Counted from the stretch's first letter, positions 25,257 to 33,817 are shown. The stretch is DNA of 64,000 nt from Glaciihabitans arcticus (GCF_004310685.1 NZ_SISG01000001.1:1116001-1180000); one strand, 5' to 3'. Program-made: numbers and translations. Notes: a model not told the origin generated them from the sequence alone.

Positions 25257-25714
25257 GACTGCTCCGTCTTCTCACCATTGGCGCTGCGTCCCTCGGCGAG
25301 GAAGGCGAGTCTGCGGAGCGTCTCCGTGTTGCGGGCGTACAGCCCGACGTCGAGCAGCGGGGCGGGAACAAGTGCGCCCGGGCCGGTCACAGCACGCTCC
25401 TTGATGCGCACGAGGCATCCGCCTCTCGACGGCTTCACGTCGAGCTCGACGAGGGCCTCCCCGATGGGCCAGCCCTTGGGGCGGATCACCATCCGGTGCG
25501 GCGGATCGAACTCCTTGACGACGGTCTCGTCGTTGATGAGCATCGGCCAGACTCCGAAGGAGTGCTGCAGCTTCGAGCCGACCGCGGGCCAGTTCGGGTC
25601 GACGTCGCGCATTCGGGATGCCCCGACCACCCATGCAGGGAACAGCCAGCCGTCGGCCAGCACATCGAAGACGTCCTGTGGGGTGCACTTCATGCGACGA
25701 ACGTTGGTAGACAT
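25253..25714 (-). CDS. SRPBCC-family protein
   Basis: The 153-aa protein matches the START/polyketide-cyclase helix-grip fold: an N-terminal beta strand (MSTNVRRMKCTPQDVFDVLA), DGWLFPAWVVGASRMRDVD, a central KEFDPPHRMVIRPKGWPIGEA strand pair and a long C-terminal helix (YARNTETLRRLAFLAE). Members bind hydrophobic ligands in a cavity. It is the first gene of the SRPBCC-SDR-FAD oxidoreductase operon and may hold or deliver the substrate. Confidence 0.85.
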   Translation of the reverse strand: MSTNVRRMKCTPQDVFDVLADGWLFPAWVVGASRMRDVDPNWPAVGSKLQHSFGVWPMLINDETVVKEFDPPHRMVIRPKGWPIGEALVELDVKPSRGGCLVRIKERAVTGPGALVPAPLLDVGLYARNTETLRRLAFLAEGRSANGEKTEQS

Positions 25715-25807
25715 CCAGCCAGTTCAACAGAGGGATGCCCGGCTCGCCTACCCGTACAGCGAACGTTGAGGCAATGCCCAGATGCGGGCGGACTCCCGCG
25801 GCTCAAC

Positions 25808-25813
25808 TACGCT
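25808..25813 (+). promoter_or_regulatory. -10 hexamer TACGCT, leaderless start of the 155-aa lipoprotein
   Basis: TACGCT, 6 nt (CGCCTG), then ATG at 25820. Confidence 0.5.
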
Positions 25814-25819
25814 CGCCTG

Positions 25820-26287
25820 ATGACTTCCTCGCTCGCACGCCCCCTCGTTCTCGTCGCCGCCTCGCTCCTGGTTCTGACCGGATGCACTGCGACGGCCGCG
25901 CCGACCGGTGGGGCCACGCCGAAGGAGACGACGACACCCGAGACCGCCGAGACGATCACGCTCGCCGAAGGGTGCGAGGAGTTCGGCATCGCCTTCGAGC
26001 AGTACTCGAAGCAGGTCGTCGACGCCGAGGGCAACACGACCCTTCCCCAGCTGAGCGAGGGCACGAAGACACTTGCTGCCGCTGCCGCGACTATCGCCCC
26101 GCGCCTCGGATCAGCAGACGCGGAGGCCGCCGAAGCCTTCACGAAGGTCGTGGACGCCGCCTCGGTGCTCATCCTGGAATTGGACTCGACCAAGGACACC
26201 GTCGAGACCTACAACTTCGAGGGCGACGTGCCCGCCGCCTACAGCGCGTCGATGCAGGAGCTCACCGACGTGTGCGTGCCGGAGTAG
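25820..26287 (+). CDS. Small lipoprotein, 155 aa
   Basis: The protein has a clear lipoprotein signal (LLVLTGC, lipid-modified Cys22), a Thr/Pro/Glu-rich spacer and a helical, acidic C-terminal domain with two further cysteines (EGCEEFG and DVCVPE) that could form a disulfide outside the cell. I do not recognise the family. Its 3' end overlaps the convergent ECF sigma factor gene by 26 bp. Confidence 0.8.
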   Translation: MTSSLARPLVLVAASLLVLTGCTATAAPTGGATPKETTTPETAETITLAEGCEEFGIAFEQYSKQVVDAEGNTTLPQLSEGTKTLAAAAATIAPRLGSADAEAAEAFTKVVDAASVLILELDSTKDTVETYNFEGDVPAAYSASMQELTDVCVPE

Positions 26288-26756
26288 CTTCGAGAGCGAT
26301 TCTCAGCGCGAGCCGCGCCCGCTGGTAGCGGCCGCGAGCCGTCGATTCCCGGATGCCGAGCACCTTCGCGGCGTCGACGACCGAGACGCCGTCCCAGTGC
26401 ACGAGCCGCACCAGCTCGGCCTGCTCTACAGGGAGGGAGTCGAGCGCGTCGGTAACGTCATCCCGTTCTACGGGCGTATGCGTGCGGGAAAGAACCTCGC
26501 GCAGGGCGTCAGACAGGGCGATGCGACGCCTTCTCCCCCGATGCCAGTTGGCGAGGCAGTTGCGCGCGATGCCGAACATCCACATGCGTTGCTGCTCGGG
26601 ATCGGTCGGCAGCCGGCCGACCCGGCGCCAGGCAATGAGGAAGGCGTCGGCCACGAGGTCGGCGGCGTCCTCGGGCGTGTCCACACGGCGCAGGAAGTAG
26701 TGCAGCAGGTCAACGGCGACAGTGCTGTGCAGCGCCTCGAGTTCGGCGGATCTCAC
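26262..26756 (-). CDS. ECF-type RNA polymerase sigma factor
   Basis: The 164-aa protein has sigma region 2 (LLHYFLRRVDTPEDAADLVADAFLIAWRR, with MWMFGIARNCLANWHR) and region 4 (LPVEQAELVRLVHWDG then VVDAAKVLGIRESTARGRYQ RARLALR). Length and layout fit an extracytoplasmic-function sigma factor. It overlaps by 4 bp the gene for a membrane protein and lies behind a Cys-rich lipoprotein gene. Region 4 closely resembles the sigma factor at 63171-63656, in particular the shared LVRL-x2-WDG and AR-x-RY-x-RAR motifs. Confidence 0.92.
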   Translation of the reverse strand: MRSAELEALHSTVAVDLLHYFLRRVDTPEDAADLVADAFLIAWRRVGRLPTDPEQQRMWMFGIARNCLANWHRGRRRRIALSDALREVLSRTHTPVERDDVTDALDSLPVEQAELVRLVHWDGVSVVDAAKVLGIRESTARGRYQRARLALRIALEATPARTRR

Positions 26757-27334
26757 TCGGCGGGCTCTTCGTCGCAGCCGAAGAGCCCCTCGACGGTCAC
26801 GCCGTACTTCAGCAGTTTCGCCTCGGCGAATCCGGCCATCACCTGGGCGTTGATCGACTGGATGAGGCGCAACTCCTCCGGCTGTCCCTCGCTGATCGCC
26901 AGGTCACTCGGGGTGAGAGCGGACAGGTCGGGTTCGAGTGCATCCGCATCGATGTCCTGCAGGAAGATGCGCGCTGCGATCAGGTTGGCCTCGGCGGTCG
27001 GGTCATCCCGCTTGGACTGGGGATCACGCAGCACCTGGACCGTGATCGAACAGCGCGAGGGCACGCCGTCGACCACGAAGGTGCGCTCGGTCGCGAGCTC
27101 TGGCTCGGAGAGGAGGTCGATCGCGGCGGGAACGGCCGTGGCCGCGGTACCTCCGGCAAGGGCAGCGACCAGGGCGATGATCGCTGCGGTCTTGACGCGG
27201 TGGCGGCGCACTCGGCGCGGGCCCTGAGCGGCGACAGTGTGCGCGAGTCTTTGCGCCTCCCCACCATCGTCGACGAGAGGCGGGCGCGCCAGCCGCGCGT
27301 CGAGCTCATCGTCGGTCACTGCGGGCACGTCCAT
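26753..27334 (-). CDS. Single-span membrane protein, candidate anti-sigma factor
   Basis: The 193-aa protein has a ~45-residue acidic/basic cytosolic N-terminus, one membrane span (TAAIIALVAALAGGTAATAV) and an extracytoplasmic domain with two cysteines (SRCSITV and LFGCDEE). This topology and the 4-bp overlap with the sigma factor gene suggest an anti-sigma factor, although no zinc-binding anti-sigma motif is present. GGAGAAGGA precedes the ATG at 27334. It overlaps the lipoprotein gene upstream by 19 bp. Confidence 0.75.
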   Translation of the reverse strand: MDVPAVTDDELDARLARPPLVDDGGEAQRLAHTVAAQGPRRVRRHRVKTAAIIALVAALAGGTAATAVPAAIDLLSEPELATERTFVVDGVPSRCSITVQVLRDPQSKRDDPTAEANLIAARIFLQDIDADALEPDLSALTPSDLAISEGQPEELRLIQSINAQVMAGFAEAKLLKYGVTVEGLFGCDEEPAE

Positions 27335-27846
27335 ACGGCGTCCTTCTCCTGGTCCGGCTCGATTGCAGCGTACGGCGACCACTGCACGAATCCGCCGCGC
27401 GCCACGTACTCTCGCGCAAACGCGTCCCGGGCTGGCGGCTCGTCGATCGGGAAGCCCGCATTACGCAAGCACTCAACGACGATCAGGCTCTCGTCGTAGA
27501 CGATATTCGCGTTCTCGGTGCCCGGCTCGAAGATCGGCCCGAGCCCGGCGACGCACGCGTCGTAGTCGATGTTCAGCTGGCGAGTTTCGTCAGGACTGTC
27601 GTAGAAGTCGCCGAGGATGAGACCCCATCCGCCGTCACTGTTCAGCGTCACGACGTGGCCACGGTCTCGCATGCACTCCGCGACGTCGAGGTTGAGCTGG
27701 TGCTCTCGTTCGCTGGCCGACGTTGCGGTCGAGACAGTCGATCCGCTGGCGGAACTTGCGGCCGGGACATCCGCTCGGCTGGCGGCGGCGCAGCCGGAGA
27801 GCAGCGCGGCTGCGACGACCAGGACGGCGATTCGGGATGGTTTCAT
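27316..27846 (-). CDS. Cys-rich lipoprotein of the ECF module
   Basis: The 176-aa protein starts with a lipoprotein signal (ALLSGC, lipid Cys19) and a Ser/Ala/Thr linker. The mature part has repeated Cys-Met/Leu-Arg motifs, ECMRDRGHVV and ECLRNAGFPI, plus DACVAGLG and a terminal WTCPQ. The same C-(L/M)-(K/R)-x2-G pattern occurs in the lipoprotein at 62539-63174, also linked to an ECF sigma factor. It may sense the envelope state; this is inference. Confidence 0.82.
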   Translation of the reverse strand: MKPSRIAVLVVAAALLSGCAAASRADVPAASSASGSTVSTATSASEREHQLNLDVAECMRDRGHVVTLNSDGGWGLILGDFYDSPDETRQLNIDYDACVAGLGPIFEPGTENANIVYDESLIVVECLRNAGFPIDEPPARDAFAREYVARGGFVQWSPYAAIEPDQEKDAVWTCPQ

Positions 27847-27923
27847 ACTGCGTACCTGTCCGGCAGGCGGCGAAACTTAACACGAGAGCCCGAAGATCGC
27901 TAGCCTCGTCGCGGAGGCGAACG

Positions 27924-28286
27924 GTGGACACCAGAGGGTACATGGATCGGGTTGGGCCCAGCGGCACGGGCACCTTGGATTGGTTGAGCGCCGACGAGGG
28001 TGGACGAGCAGCCCCTTTTCCCTTGAAGGAGCATCGCTACGTCACAAACTCGCAGTTCAGTCGGATGAGAGAGGACCTGAATCGCGGCGCAGACCTGCCG
28101 GCTGACGGGCTTACCGTCCTCATCGAGTACCTGGATGAGGATCGGGTCAGTTATCTGTTCCCGGTCAATGCGCTTGCGGAGCTCTACATCGAGGTTGGAT
28201 CGGTCGTCCACATCATGGAAGGACCGCACAACACGGCCACACTGACCGTCGAGACTATCGACGCGCCTGCTGGCTCTCAGAACTGA
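27924..28286 (+). CDS. Hypothetical 120-aa protein, possible EF-Tu-like beta-barrel domain
   Basis: The GTG at 27924 follows GGAGGCGAACG, a strong Shine-Dalgarno sequence; an ATG at 27942 would give 114 aa. The product is soluble and beta-rich and contains LSADEGGRAAPFPLKEHRY. The EGGR-x3-FP-x4-Y pattern resembles the third domain of elongation factor Tu, where such short stand-alone proteins are sometimes annotated EF-Tu-like. The function is unknown. It is convergent with the tRNA-Val gene. Confidence 0.7.
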   Translation: MDTRGYMDRVGPSGTGTLDWLSADEGGRAAPFPLKEHRYVTNSQFSRMREDLNRGADLPADGLTVLIEYLDEDRVSYLFPVNALAELYIEVGSVVHIMEGPHNTATLTVETIDAPAGSQN

Positions 28287-28296
28287 ATGAAGACTG

Positions 28297-28372
28297 TGGT
28301 GGGCCCTACCGGGATCGAACCGATGACATCCACGGTGTAAACGTGGCGCTCTACCAGCTGAGCTAAAGGCCC
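28297..28372 (-). tRNA. tRNA-Val (anticodon UAC)
   Basis: The minus strand folds as a complete cloverleaf. The acceptor GGGCCTT pairs with AGGGCCC (one G-U pair). The D arm contains AGCTCAGCTGGTAGAGC. The anticodon stem CCACG/CGTGG has loop TTTACAC, giving anticodon UAC (Val). The T arm is ATCGGTTCGATCCCGGT, with discriminator A. The CCA end is encoded in the DNA. Confidence 0.96.
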
Positions 28373-28420
28373 TCGACGGTTTCCCGCGAGTGGCTTAAGG
28401 ATATCGGCAACTCGCTGTTC

Positions 28421-29209
28421 TCAATAATCGGCGTGCCGCATGCGCTGCAGCCAGTCGGCGATGAGGGAATCACACAGTGCTGGCTGTTCCAGCAGGATGC
28501 CGTGCCCCGCAGCATCCAACGTCGCGAAGGTTGCCCGCGGGTAGTGATCGATCGTCCGCCAGGCATCGCGGTAACCGACGACGTCATCCTGCCGGGCGGT
28601 GAGGTGCAGGGTCGGCTGCACAAACGGTTCGGGATGCCGCAGCTCAGGCTCGTGATCCAGCGAGTAGCGCTGCGCGATGCGATCGAGGGCAATCTGGTCG
28701 GCGGCGTTGAGTCCGGGCAGCTCGTGCCGGAGGAAGGCTCGCGCGCCACCCGTGGACTCCACCACGGCGCCCTCGCGGTACTCGCTGAGCGCTTCCCCGA
28801 GGATCGCCTCGACCTCGTCATCGCGCCACAGCACTGTGCGCGGCGGCACGATCCGCTCGGCATGCGTCGCAACGAAGACACCGGCGATCGTCGCCAGACC
28901 GAGCACCTGCTCGCGCCGTTCGTGCGCGACGTAGCGGGCGATCATGCCGCCGAACGAGTTGCCGAGTACGGCGAACGGCTCGTCGCCAACTCTCTCGCGG
29001 ATTTCGTCGAGCACCGCGTCCGCGACCTGTTGTGAGCTGCCGATCGAGCCGGCCGGGCTGCGCGTGGCACCCGGCAGGTCGAGGAAGATGCGCCGCCATC
29101 CGCCCGCCCGCTCGAACGTCGGGTCGAGCGGCAGGAGGCTGCGGTGGTCCATCCCGAAACCATGGAGCAGGACGATCGGGGTACCGGAGCCGGACTCATG
29201 AGCGAACAC
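28421..29209 (-). CDS. Alpha/beta-hydrolase
   Basis: The 262-aa protein has the alpha/beta-hydrolase core with LLHGFGMDHRSL (oxyanion-hole segment), the nucleophile elbow LGNSFGGM (Ser in GNSFGG), and the C-terminal catalytic His in AAGHGILLEQP. The acid is probably Asp in TARQDDVVG. The substrate is unknown. It has a GTG start 6 nt after TAGTCT, a leaderless arrangement. Confidence 0.88.
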   Translation of the reverse strand: MFAHESGSGTPIVLLHGFGMDHRSLLPLDPTFERAGGWRRIFLDLPGATRSPAGSIGSSQQVADAVLDEIRERVGDEPFAVLGNSFGGMIARYVAHERREQVLGLATIAGVFVATHAERIVPPRTVLWRDDEVEAILGEALSEYREGAVVESTGGARAFLRHELPGLNAADQIALDRIAQRYSLDHEPELRHPEPFVQPTLHLTARQDDVVGYRDAWRTIDHYPRATFATLDAAGHGILLEQPALCDSLIADWLQRMRHADY

Positions 29210-29215
29210 GAGGCG

Positions 29216-29221
29216 AGACTA
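29216..29221 (-). promoter_or_regulatory. -10 hexamer TAGTCT, leaderless GTG start of the hydrolase
   Basis: TAGTCT on the minus strand, 6 nt, then GTG at 29209. Confidence 0.5.
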
Positions 29222-29286
29222 CGCGGAGGGTACGACCTGCGTATCGAGCAAGTTCGCAGGTACAGCGGAAAAGGCTGCGCCGGTCG

Positions 29287-29292
29287 TATGCT
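29287..29292 (+). promoter_or_regulatory. -10 hexamer TATGCT, leaderless start of the 227-aa membrane protein
   Basis: TATGCT, 6 nt (CGCCCC), then ATG at 29299. It is about 70 bp from the divergent hydrolase promoter. Confidence 0.55.
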
Positions 29293-29298
29293 CGCCCC

Positions 29299-29982
29299 AT
29301 GCCTCCGAGAAAAGCGCGCGCCGAGCACCGCTGGCCGGCCGTCGCCGCCCTGGTGGTGGCGCTCACGCTCTACGCCACACTGCCGAGCAGCTTCTTCCCT
29401 CCGCTGCGCTACGCGGTGGTCGCGATCGGCGTGCTGCTTCTTATCCCCCTCATCGCCACCAACCCGATGCGTTTCAACAAGGAGACGAAGCTCAGCCGCA
29501 TCCTCTCCCTCGGGCAGGCGCTCTTGCTGCTGCTGGCCAACCAGGTCGCGCTCGTGCAGCTCGTCATCCTGCTCATTCACGCCGATAAGGCGGATGGCCC
29601 GTCGCTTCTGCTCGCGTCGGTGCAGGTCTGGGTCACCAACGTCATCGTCTACGGCCTCATCTACTGGGAGATGGACCGCGGCGGACCGGTGAATCGCACG
29701 CGGGCTCCGCGGGACGAGTTGCCCGAGGCGGACTTCCGCTTCCCGCAGGACGAGGATCACGACGCGGTCGAGGAGGTGGCGCACCGGTCATCGATGAAGT
29801 CCGATTGGACCGCCAGCTACCTCGACTACCTCTACTTCTCCTCCACGAACTCGATGGCGTTCAGCCCCACCGACACCATGCCGCTCTCGCACCGCGCCAA
29901 GGCGCTCATGTTGCTCGAATCGTTTGGCGGGTTCGTGATGCTGGCCCTGGTCATCGCGCGGGCGGTCGCGCTGCTGGGATAG
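29299..29982 (+). CDS. Integral membrane protein, DUF1345/ion-channel-like
   Basis: The 227-aa protein has about five membrane spans. Near the C-terminus, DYLYFSSTNSMAFSPTDTMP precedes LSHRAKALMLLESF and a final span. This pore-loop-like segment is shared with DUF1345 proteins and resembles two-span potassium channels, although no canonical TVGYG filter is present. An acidic cytosolic loop (RDELPEADFRFPQDEDHDAVEE) lies between spans. It is followed 16 bp later by a DUF1003 gene. Confidence 0.75.
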   Translation: MPPRKARAEHRWPAVAALVVALTLYATLPSSFFPPLRYAVVAIGVLLLIPLIATNPMRFNKETKLSRILSLGQALLLLLANQVALVQLVILLIHADKADGPSLLLASVQVWVTNVIVYGLIYWEMDRGGPVNRTRAPRDELPEADFRFPQDEDHDAVEEVAHRSSMKSDWTASYLDYLYFSSTNSMAFSPTDTMPLSHRAKALMLLESFGGFVMLALVIARAVALLG

Positions 29983-29986
29983 CGCG

Positions 29987-29992
29987 TATGGT
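29987..29992 (+). promoter_or_regulatory. -10 hexamer TATGGT, leaderless start of the DUF1003 gene
   Basis: TATGGT, 6 nt (CAGCGG), then ATG at 29999; it falls in the 16-bp gap after the upstream gene. Confidence 0.5.
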
Positions 29993-29998
29993 CAGCGG

Positions 29999-30403
29999 AT
30001 GACCGACACCCAAGCGCCCCGCGACTGGCACGCCGACCACACCGCCCACCTGACCCTCGGTCAGCGCGCCGCCGACCGCATGCGCAACATCATGGGCAGC
30101 TGGGGCTTCGTCGGCGGATTCATCGCCTTCATGATCGTCTGGGCGATCATCAACTCCTCGACCACCGCCTGGGACCCGTATCCGTTCATCCTGCTCAACC
30201 TGTTCCTGAGCATGCTGGCGGGGCTGCAGGGCGCCATCCTCCTAATTGCGGCAAAGAGACAGGATGCGATCGCCGCAGCCCTCTCGCAGAGCGACTACGA
30301 CACCAACACGACGTCGAAGTCGGAGATCGAAGAACTGCTCGCGATCAACAAGCGCCAGATGGAGCTCATCGAGGAGCTGGTAGCGCGGGTTCCGAAGGTC
30401 TAG
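29999..30403 (+). CDS. DUF1003-family membrane protein
   Basis: The 134-aa protein has the DUF1003 signature: a short N-terminal helix (LGQRAADRMRNIMGSWGF), two membrane spans (FIAFMIVWAIINS and FILLNLFLSMLAGLQGAILL), the conserved WDPYPFILLNL between them, and a C-terminal coiled coil (KSEIEELLAINKRQMELIEE). The function is unknown; relatives were annotated as cyclic-nucleotide-related membrane proteins. It ends in PKV-stop inside an 18-bp palindrome shared with the convergent peroxiredoxin gene. Confidence 0.88.
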   Translation: MTDTQAPRDWHADHTAHLTLGQRAADRMRNIMGSWGFVGGFIAFMIVWAIINSSTTAWDPYPFILLNLFLSMLAGLQGAILLIAAKRQDAIAAALSQSDYDTNTTSKSEIEELLAINKRQMELIEELVARVPKV

Positions 30404-30410
30404 ACCTTCG
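30393..30410. terminator. Perfect 18-bp palindrome shared by two convergent gene ends
   Basis: CGAAGGTCTAGACCTTCG is its own reverse complement. The central CTAG (30400-30403) supplies the TAG stop of both the DUF1003 gene and the peroxiredoxin gene, and each strand reads Lys-Val-stop. It may serve as a short bidirectional transcription stop or RNA 3' hairpin; no U-tract is present. Confidence 0.45.
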
Positions 30411-30873
30411 TGAGCTGCAGTTCCTCGACGGCCGCCTGGTACTCCTCGATGGAGCGGGCCTCGCCGGGCGCGGTGATGAACGACGCGCGGATGATGCCGT
30501 TGATGTCGATCAGGAAGGTGGCGCGATTCGCGTAGCCCTTGCTGTCGAGGAAGACGCCGTACTCCTTGGCAACGCTGCCGTGCGGCCAGAAGTCGGCGAG
30601 CAGCGGGAAGTCGTAGCCCTCGTTCTCGGCGAAGGCACGGAGAACGGCCTTCGAATCGACGGAGATTCCGATGAGCTCGATGTCGTTGTTCTTGAACAGG
30701 GCGAGGTTGTCGCGCAGGTCGCACATCTCCGTCGTGCAGGTGCTGGAGAAGGCGAGGGGGAAGAAGACGAGGGCTACAGCCTTCTTGCCACGGAACTCAC
30801 CGAGTCGAACGTGTTCGCCGAACTGGTTGGGGAGTTCAAAGTCGGGTGCCTGGGTATCGTTTTCCAGAGCCAT
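30400..30873 (-). CDS. Peroxiredoxin, AhpE/BCP-like
   Basis: This is a thiol peroxidase that reduces hydroperoxides in the cytosol. The 157-aa protein has the peroxiredoxin active site FFPLAFSSTCTTEMCDLRD, with peroxidatic Cys46 and a second Cys51, as in AhpE-like and BCP-like enzymes. An Arg-containing segment, YANRATFLID, completes the site. The ATG at 30873 follows AGGAAG; an upstream in-frame GTG would add 14 residues without support. It is divergent from aceE. Confidence 0.92.
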   Translation of the reverse strand: MALENDTQAPDFELPNQFGEHVRLGEFRGKKAVALVFFPLAFSSTCTTEMCDLRDNLALFKNNDIELIGISVDSKAVLRAFAENEGYDFPLLADFWPHGSVAKEYGVFLDSKGYANRATFLIDINGIIRASFITAPGEARSIEEYQAAVEELQLTKV

Positions 30874-30972
30874 GATGCGCTTCCTTTCGTGCCCCGAAAT
30901 GCTTGCGGAGCACACACGATTGGCAATGCTACGCCTGCGCGCACTGAAATGCTGGCACGCGGGCCCCGGGTG

Positions 30973-31003
30973 AACGACTCGGGTCGTTTGTGAGAACTAG
31001 AAT
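30973..31003 (+). promoter_or_regulatory. Predicted aceE promoter with adjoining inverted repeat
   Basis: TAGAAT at 30998-31003 is a good -10 hexamer about 85 bp before the aceE start. An inverted repeat, AACGAC-TCGG-GTCGTT (30973-30988), occupies the -35 position, suggesting a regulator site. The regulator is not identified. Confidence 0.4.
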
Positions 31004-31088
31004 CGTTGGGGCGCAGCGAACCCGATCACCGTAACCCGGCGAATCGGCGTGCCGCGCAGGATCTGTCTTAACCAGAAAGAGGTCAACG

Positions 31089-33815
31089 GTGACGGTCAAC
31101 GACCAGGACCCATACTCGGTGAATCACATCGACAAGGACCCGGAGGAGACTGCCGAGTGGCAGGAATCCCTGGACGCCCTCGTGGCGACGCAGGGGCACG
31201 AGCGCGGTCGCGAGATCATGCTCAGCCTCCTCAAGCGTTCCAAGGAACTGCACCTCGGCGTGCCGATGGTGCCGACAACGGACTACCTCAACACGATCAA
31301 CGTTGAAGACGAGCCCGTGTTCCCCGGCAACGAGGAGATCGAGCGCAAGTACCGCGCGTGGATCCGCTGGAATGCCGCGATCACCGTTCATCGCGCACAG
31401 CGCCCCGGTATCGGTGTCGGCGGACACATCTCCACTTACGCGTCCTCCGCTGCCCTCTACGAGGTCGGGCACAACCACTTCTTCCGCGGTGCAGGGCACT
31501 CCGGCGGTGGCGACCAGATCTTTTACCAGGGTCACGCCTCCCCCGGCATGTACGCCCGCGCATTCCTCGAGGGACGCCTGAGCACCGACCAGCTCGACGG
31601 ATTCCGCCAGGAGAAGTCGCACCCCACCGGCGGACTCTCCAGCTACCCGCACCCGCGTCTTATGCCGGACTTCTGGCAGTTCCCGACCGTCTCGATGGGT
31701 CTCGGCCCGATCAACGCGATCTACCAGGCCCAGTCGAACCGCTACCTGACCAACCGCGGCATCAAGGATGCCTCCGACCAGCAGGTCTGGGCCTTCCTCG
31801 GTGACGGCGAGATGGATGAGGTCGAAAGCCGTGGAGCCCTGCAGTGGGCCGCCAACGACGGTCTCGACAACCTCAACTTCGTCATCAACTGCAACCTGCA
31901 GCGCCTCGACGGCCCGGTTCGCGGTAACGGCAAGATCATCCAGGAGCTCGAAAGCTTCTTCCGCGGTGCCGGCTGGAATGTCATCAAGGTCGTCTGGGGT
32001 CGCGAGTGGGATGACCTGCTCAAGAACGACCACGAGGGCGCGTTGCGCGATCTTATGAACCGCACGCCCGACGGCGACTACCAGACCTACAAGGCCGAGT
32101 CCGGCGCCTACGTTCGTGAGAACTTCTTCGGCCGCGACCCGCGCACCCTCAAGATGGTGGAGCACCTCACCGACGATCAGGTCTGGGGACTCAAGCGCGG
32201 CGGCCACGACTACCGCAAGGTCTACGCCGCGTTCAAGGCGGCATCCGAGCACAAGGGCCAGCCGACCGTCATCCTCGCGAAGACCGTCAAGGGCTATGGC
32301 CTCGGCCCGAGCTTCGAGGGACGCAACGCGACCCACCAGATGAAGAAGCTCACCCTCGACAACCTCAAGCAGTTCCGTGACGAGATGCACATCCCGATCA
32401 CCGACGCCGCCCTCGAGGAGAACCCGTACCAGCCGCCGTTCTACCACCCTGGCGACCAGGACGAGGCGATCCAGTACCTGCAGGAGCGTCGTCGCGAGCT
32501 GGGCGGCTACCTGCCCGAGCGTCGTTCGCGCTTCACGCAGATCGAGATGCCCGAGGAGAAGACCTACGAGATCGCGGCCAAGGGCTCCGGCAAGCAGGAG
32601 ATCGCCACGACCATGGCGTTCGCCCGACTGCTCAAGGACCTGCTGCGGGACAAGAGTGTCGGCAAGCGCATCGTGCCGATCATCCCGGATGAAGCGCGCA
32701 CCTTCGGTATGGACGCCTACTTCCCGACGGCGAAGATCTACAACCCGAACGGCCAGACCTACACGTCGGTCGACCGGGAACTGCTGCTCGCCTACAAGGA
32801 GAGCCCGCAGGGGCAGATCGTGCACGTCGGTATCAACGAAGCCGGCGCCTTCGCCGCGTTCACGGCTGCGGGAACGCAGTACGCGACGAACGGCGAGCCG
32901 CTGATCCCGGTCTATGTCTTCTACTCGATGTTCGGGTTCCAGCGCACCGGCGACGCTATGTGGGCTGCCGGCGACCAGATGGCCCGAGGGTTCATCATGG
33001 GCGCAACGGCAGGACGCACGACGCTCACCGGTGAGGGACTGCAGCACGCTGACGGTCACTCGCTGCTGCTGGCGTCCACCAACCCGGCCGTCATCTCCTA
33101 CGACGCAGCGTATGGCTACGAGCTCGGCGCCATCGTCAAGGACGGCATCGAGCGCATGTACGGCGGGGCGCACGAAGACCCCAACGTCATGTACTACCTG
33201 ACTCTGTACAACGAGCCGATCGTGCAGCCCGCGGAGCCCGAGAACTTCGACCGCGAGGGTGCGCTCAAGGGCATCTACCACCTGCGTGCCGCCCACAACT
33301 TCGGACCGCGCGCCCAGCTGCTCGCGTCAGGCGTTGCTGTGCCGTGGGCGCTCGAGGCCCAGCAGCTCCTCGCCGACGACTGGAATGTCGCGGCAGATGT
33401 CTGGTCGGTTACCTCGTGGAGCGAACTGCGTCGCGACGGCCTGGCGGCTGAGGAGCACAACTTCCTCAACCCCGACTCGGACCCGGTCATCCCGTACGTC
33501 ACCAAGAAGCTCGCGGCCAGCGAAGGACCCTTCGTCGCCGTGACCGACTTCATGCACGCCGTACCCGACCAGATCCGCCAGTTCGTGCCGCGTGACTACT
33601 CAACGCTCGGCGCCGACGACTTCGGCTTCTCGGACACCCGCGCTGCGGCCCGCCGTTACTTCAAGATCGACAGCCACTCGATGGTCGTTCGTACTCTCGA
33701 GGCACTGGTCAAGAAGGGCGAGCTCGATCCGTCGATCCCCGCCCAGGCGATCGCTCGCTACCGCCTGCTCGACGTCACCGCCGGAACCACCGGCAACGCG
33801 GGCGGCGACAGCTAG
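31089..33815 (+). CDS. aceE: Pyruvate dehydrogenase E1 component, homodimeric
   Basis: AceE decarboxylates pyruvate with thiamine diphosphate and passes the acetyl group to E2, making acetyl-CoA. At 908 aa the protein has the length of homodimeric actinobacterial and gammaproteobacterial E1. Visible landmarks are [36 protein letters not shown], the ThDP-binding [16 protein letters not shown] with [17 protein letters not shown], and [22 protein letters not shown] precedes the GTG start. The fatty-acid regulator gene follows after 2 bp, linking acetyl-CoA supply with lipid synthesis. Confidence 0.97.
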   Translation: MTVNDQDPYSVNHIDKDPEETAEWQESLDALVATQGHERGREIMLSLLKRSKELHLGVPMVPTTDYLNTINVEDEPVFPGNEEIERKYRAWIRWNAAITVHRAQRPGIGVGGHISTYASSAALYEVGHNHFFRGAGHSGGGDQIFYQGHASPGMYARAFLEGRLSTDQLDGFRQEKSHPTGGLSSYPHPRLMPDFWQFPTVSMGLGPINAIYQAQSNRYLTNRGIKDASDQQVWAFLGDGEMDEVESRGALQWAANDGLDNLNFVINCNLQRLDGPVRGNGKIIQELESFFRGAGWNVIKVVWGREWDDLLKNDHEGALRDLMNRTPDGDYQTYKAESGAYVRENFFGRDPRTLKMVEHLTDDQVWGLKRGGHDYRKVYAAFKAASEHKGQPTVILAKTVKGYGLGPSFEGRNATHQMKKLTLDNLKQFRDEMHIPITDAALEENPYQPPFYHPGDQDEAIQYLQERRRELGGYLPERRSRFTQIEMPEEKTYEIAAKGSGKQEIATTMAFARLLKDLLRDKSVGKRIVPIIPDEARTFGMDAYFPTAKIYNPNGQTYTSVDRELLLAYKESPQGQIVHVGINEAGAFAAFTAAGTQYATNGEPLIPVYVFYSMFGFQRTGDAMWAAGDQMARGFIMGATAGRTTLTGEGLQHADGHSLLLASTNPAVISYDAAYGYELGAIVKDGIERMYGGAHEDPNVMYYLTLYNEPIVQPAEPENFDREGALKGIYHLRAAHNFGPRAQLLASGVAVPWALEAQQLLADDWNVAADVWSVTSWSELRRDGLAAEEHNFLNPDSDPVIPYVTKKLAASEGPFVAVTDFMHAVPDQIRQFVPRDYSTLGADDFGFSDTRAAARRYFKIDSHSMVVRTLEALVKKGELDPSIPAQAIARYRLLDVTAGTTGNAGGDS

Positions 33816-33817
33816 AG

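Noticed and set aside
22778-25714. Carotenoid biosynthesis cluster
   Set aside because: The flavin enzyme is CrtI-like, but no phytoene synthase, prenyl transferase or cyclase gene is present.
31083-33296. 737-aa minus-strand frame opposite aceE
   Set aside because: It is the GC-rich complement of a well-conserved enzyme gene and has no motif.
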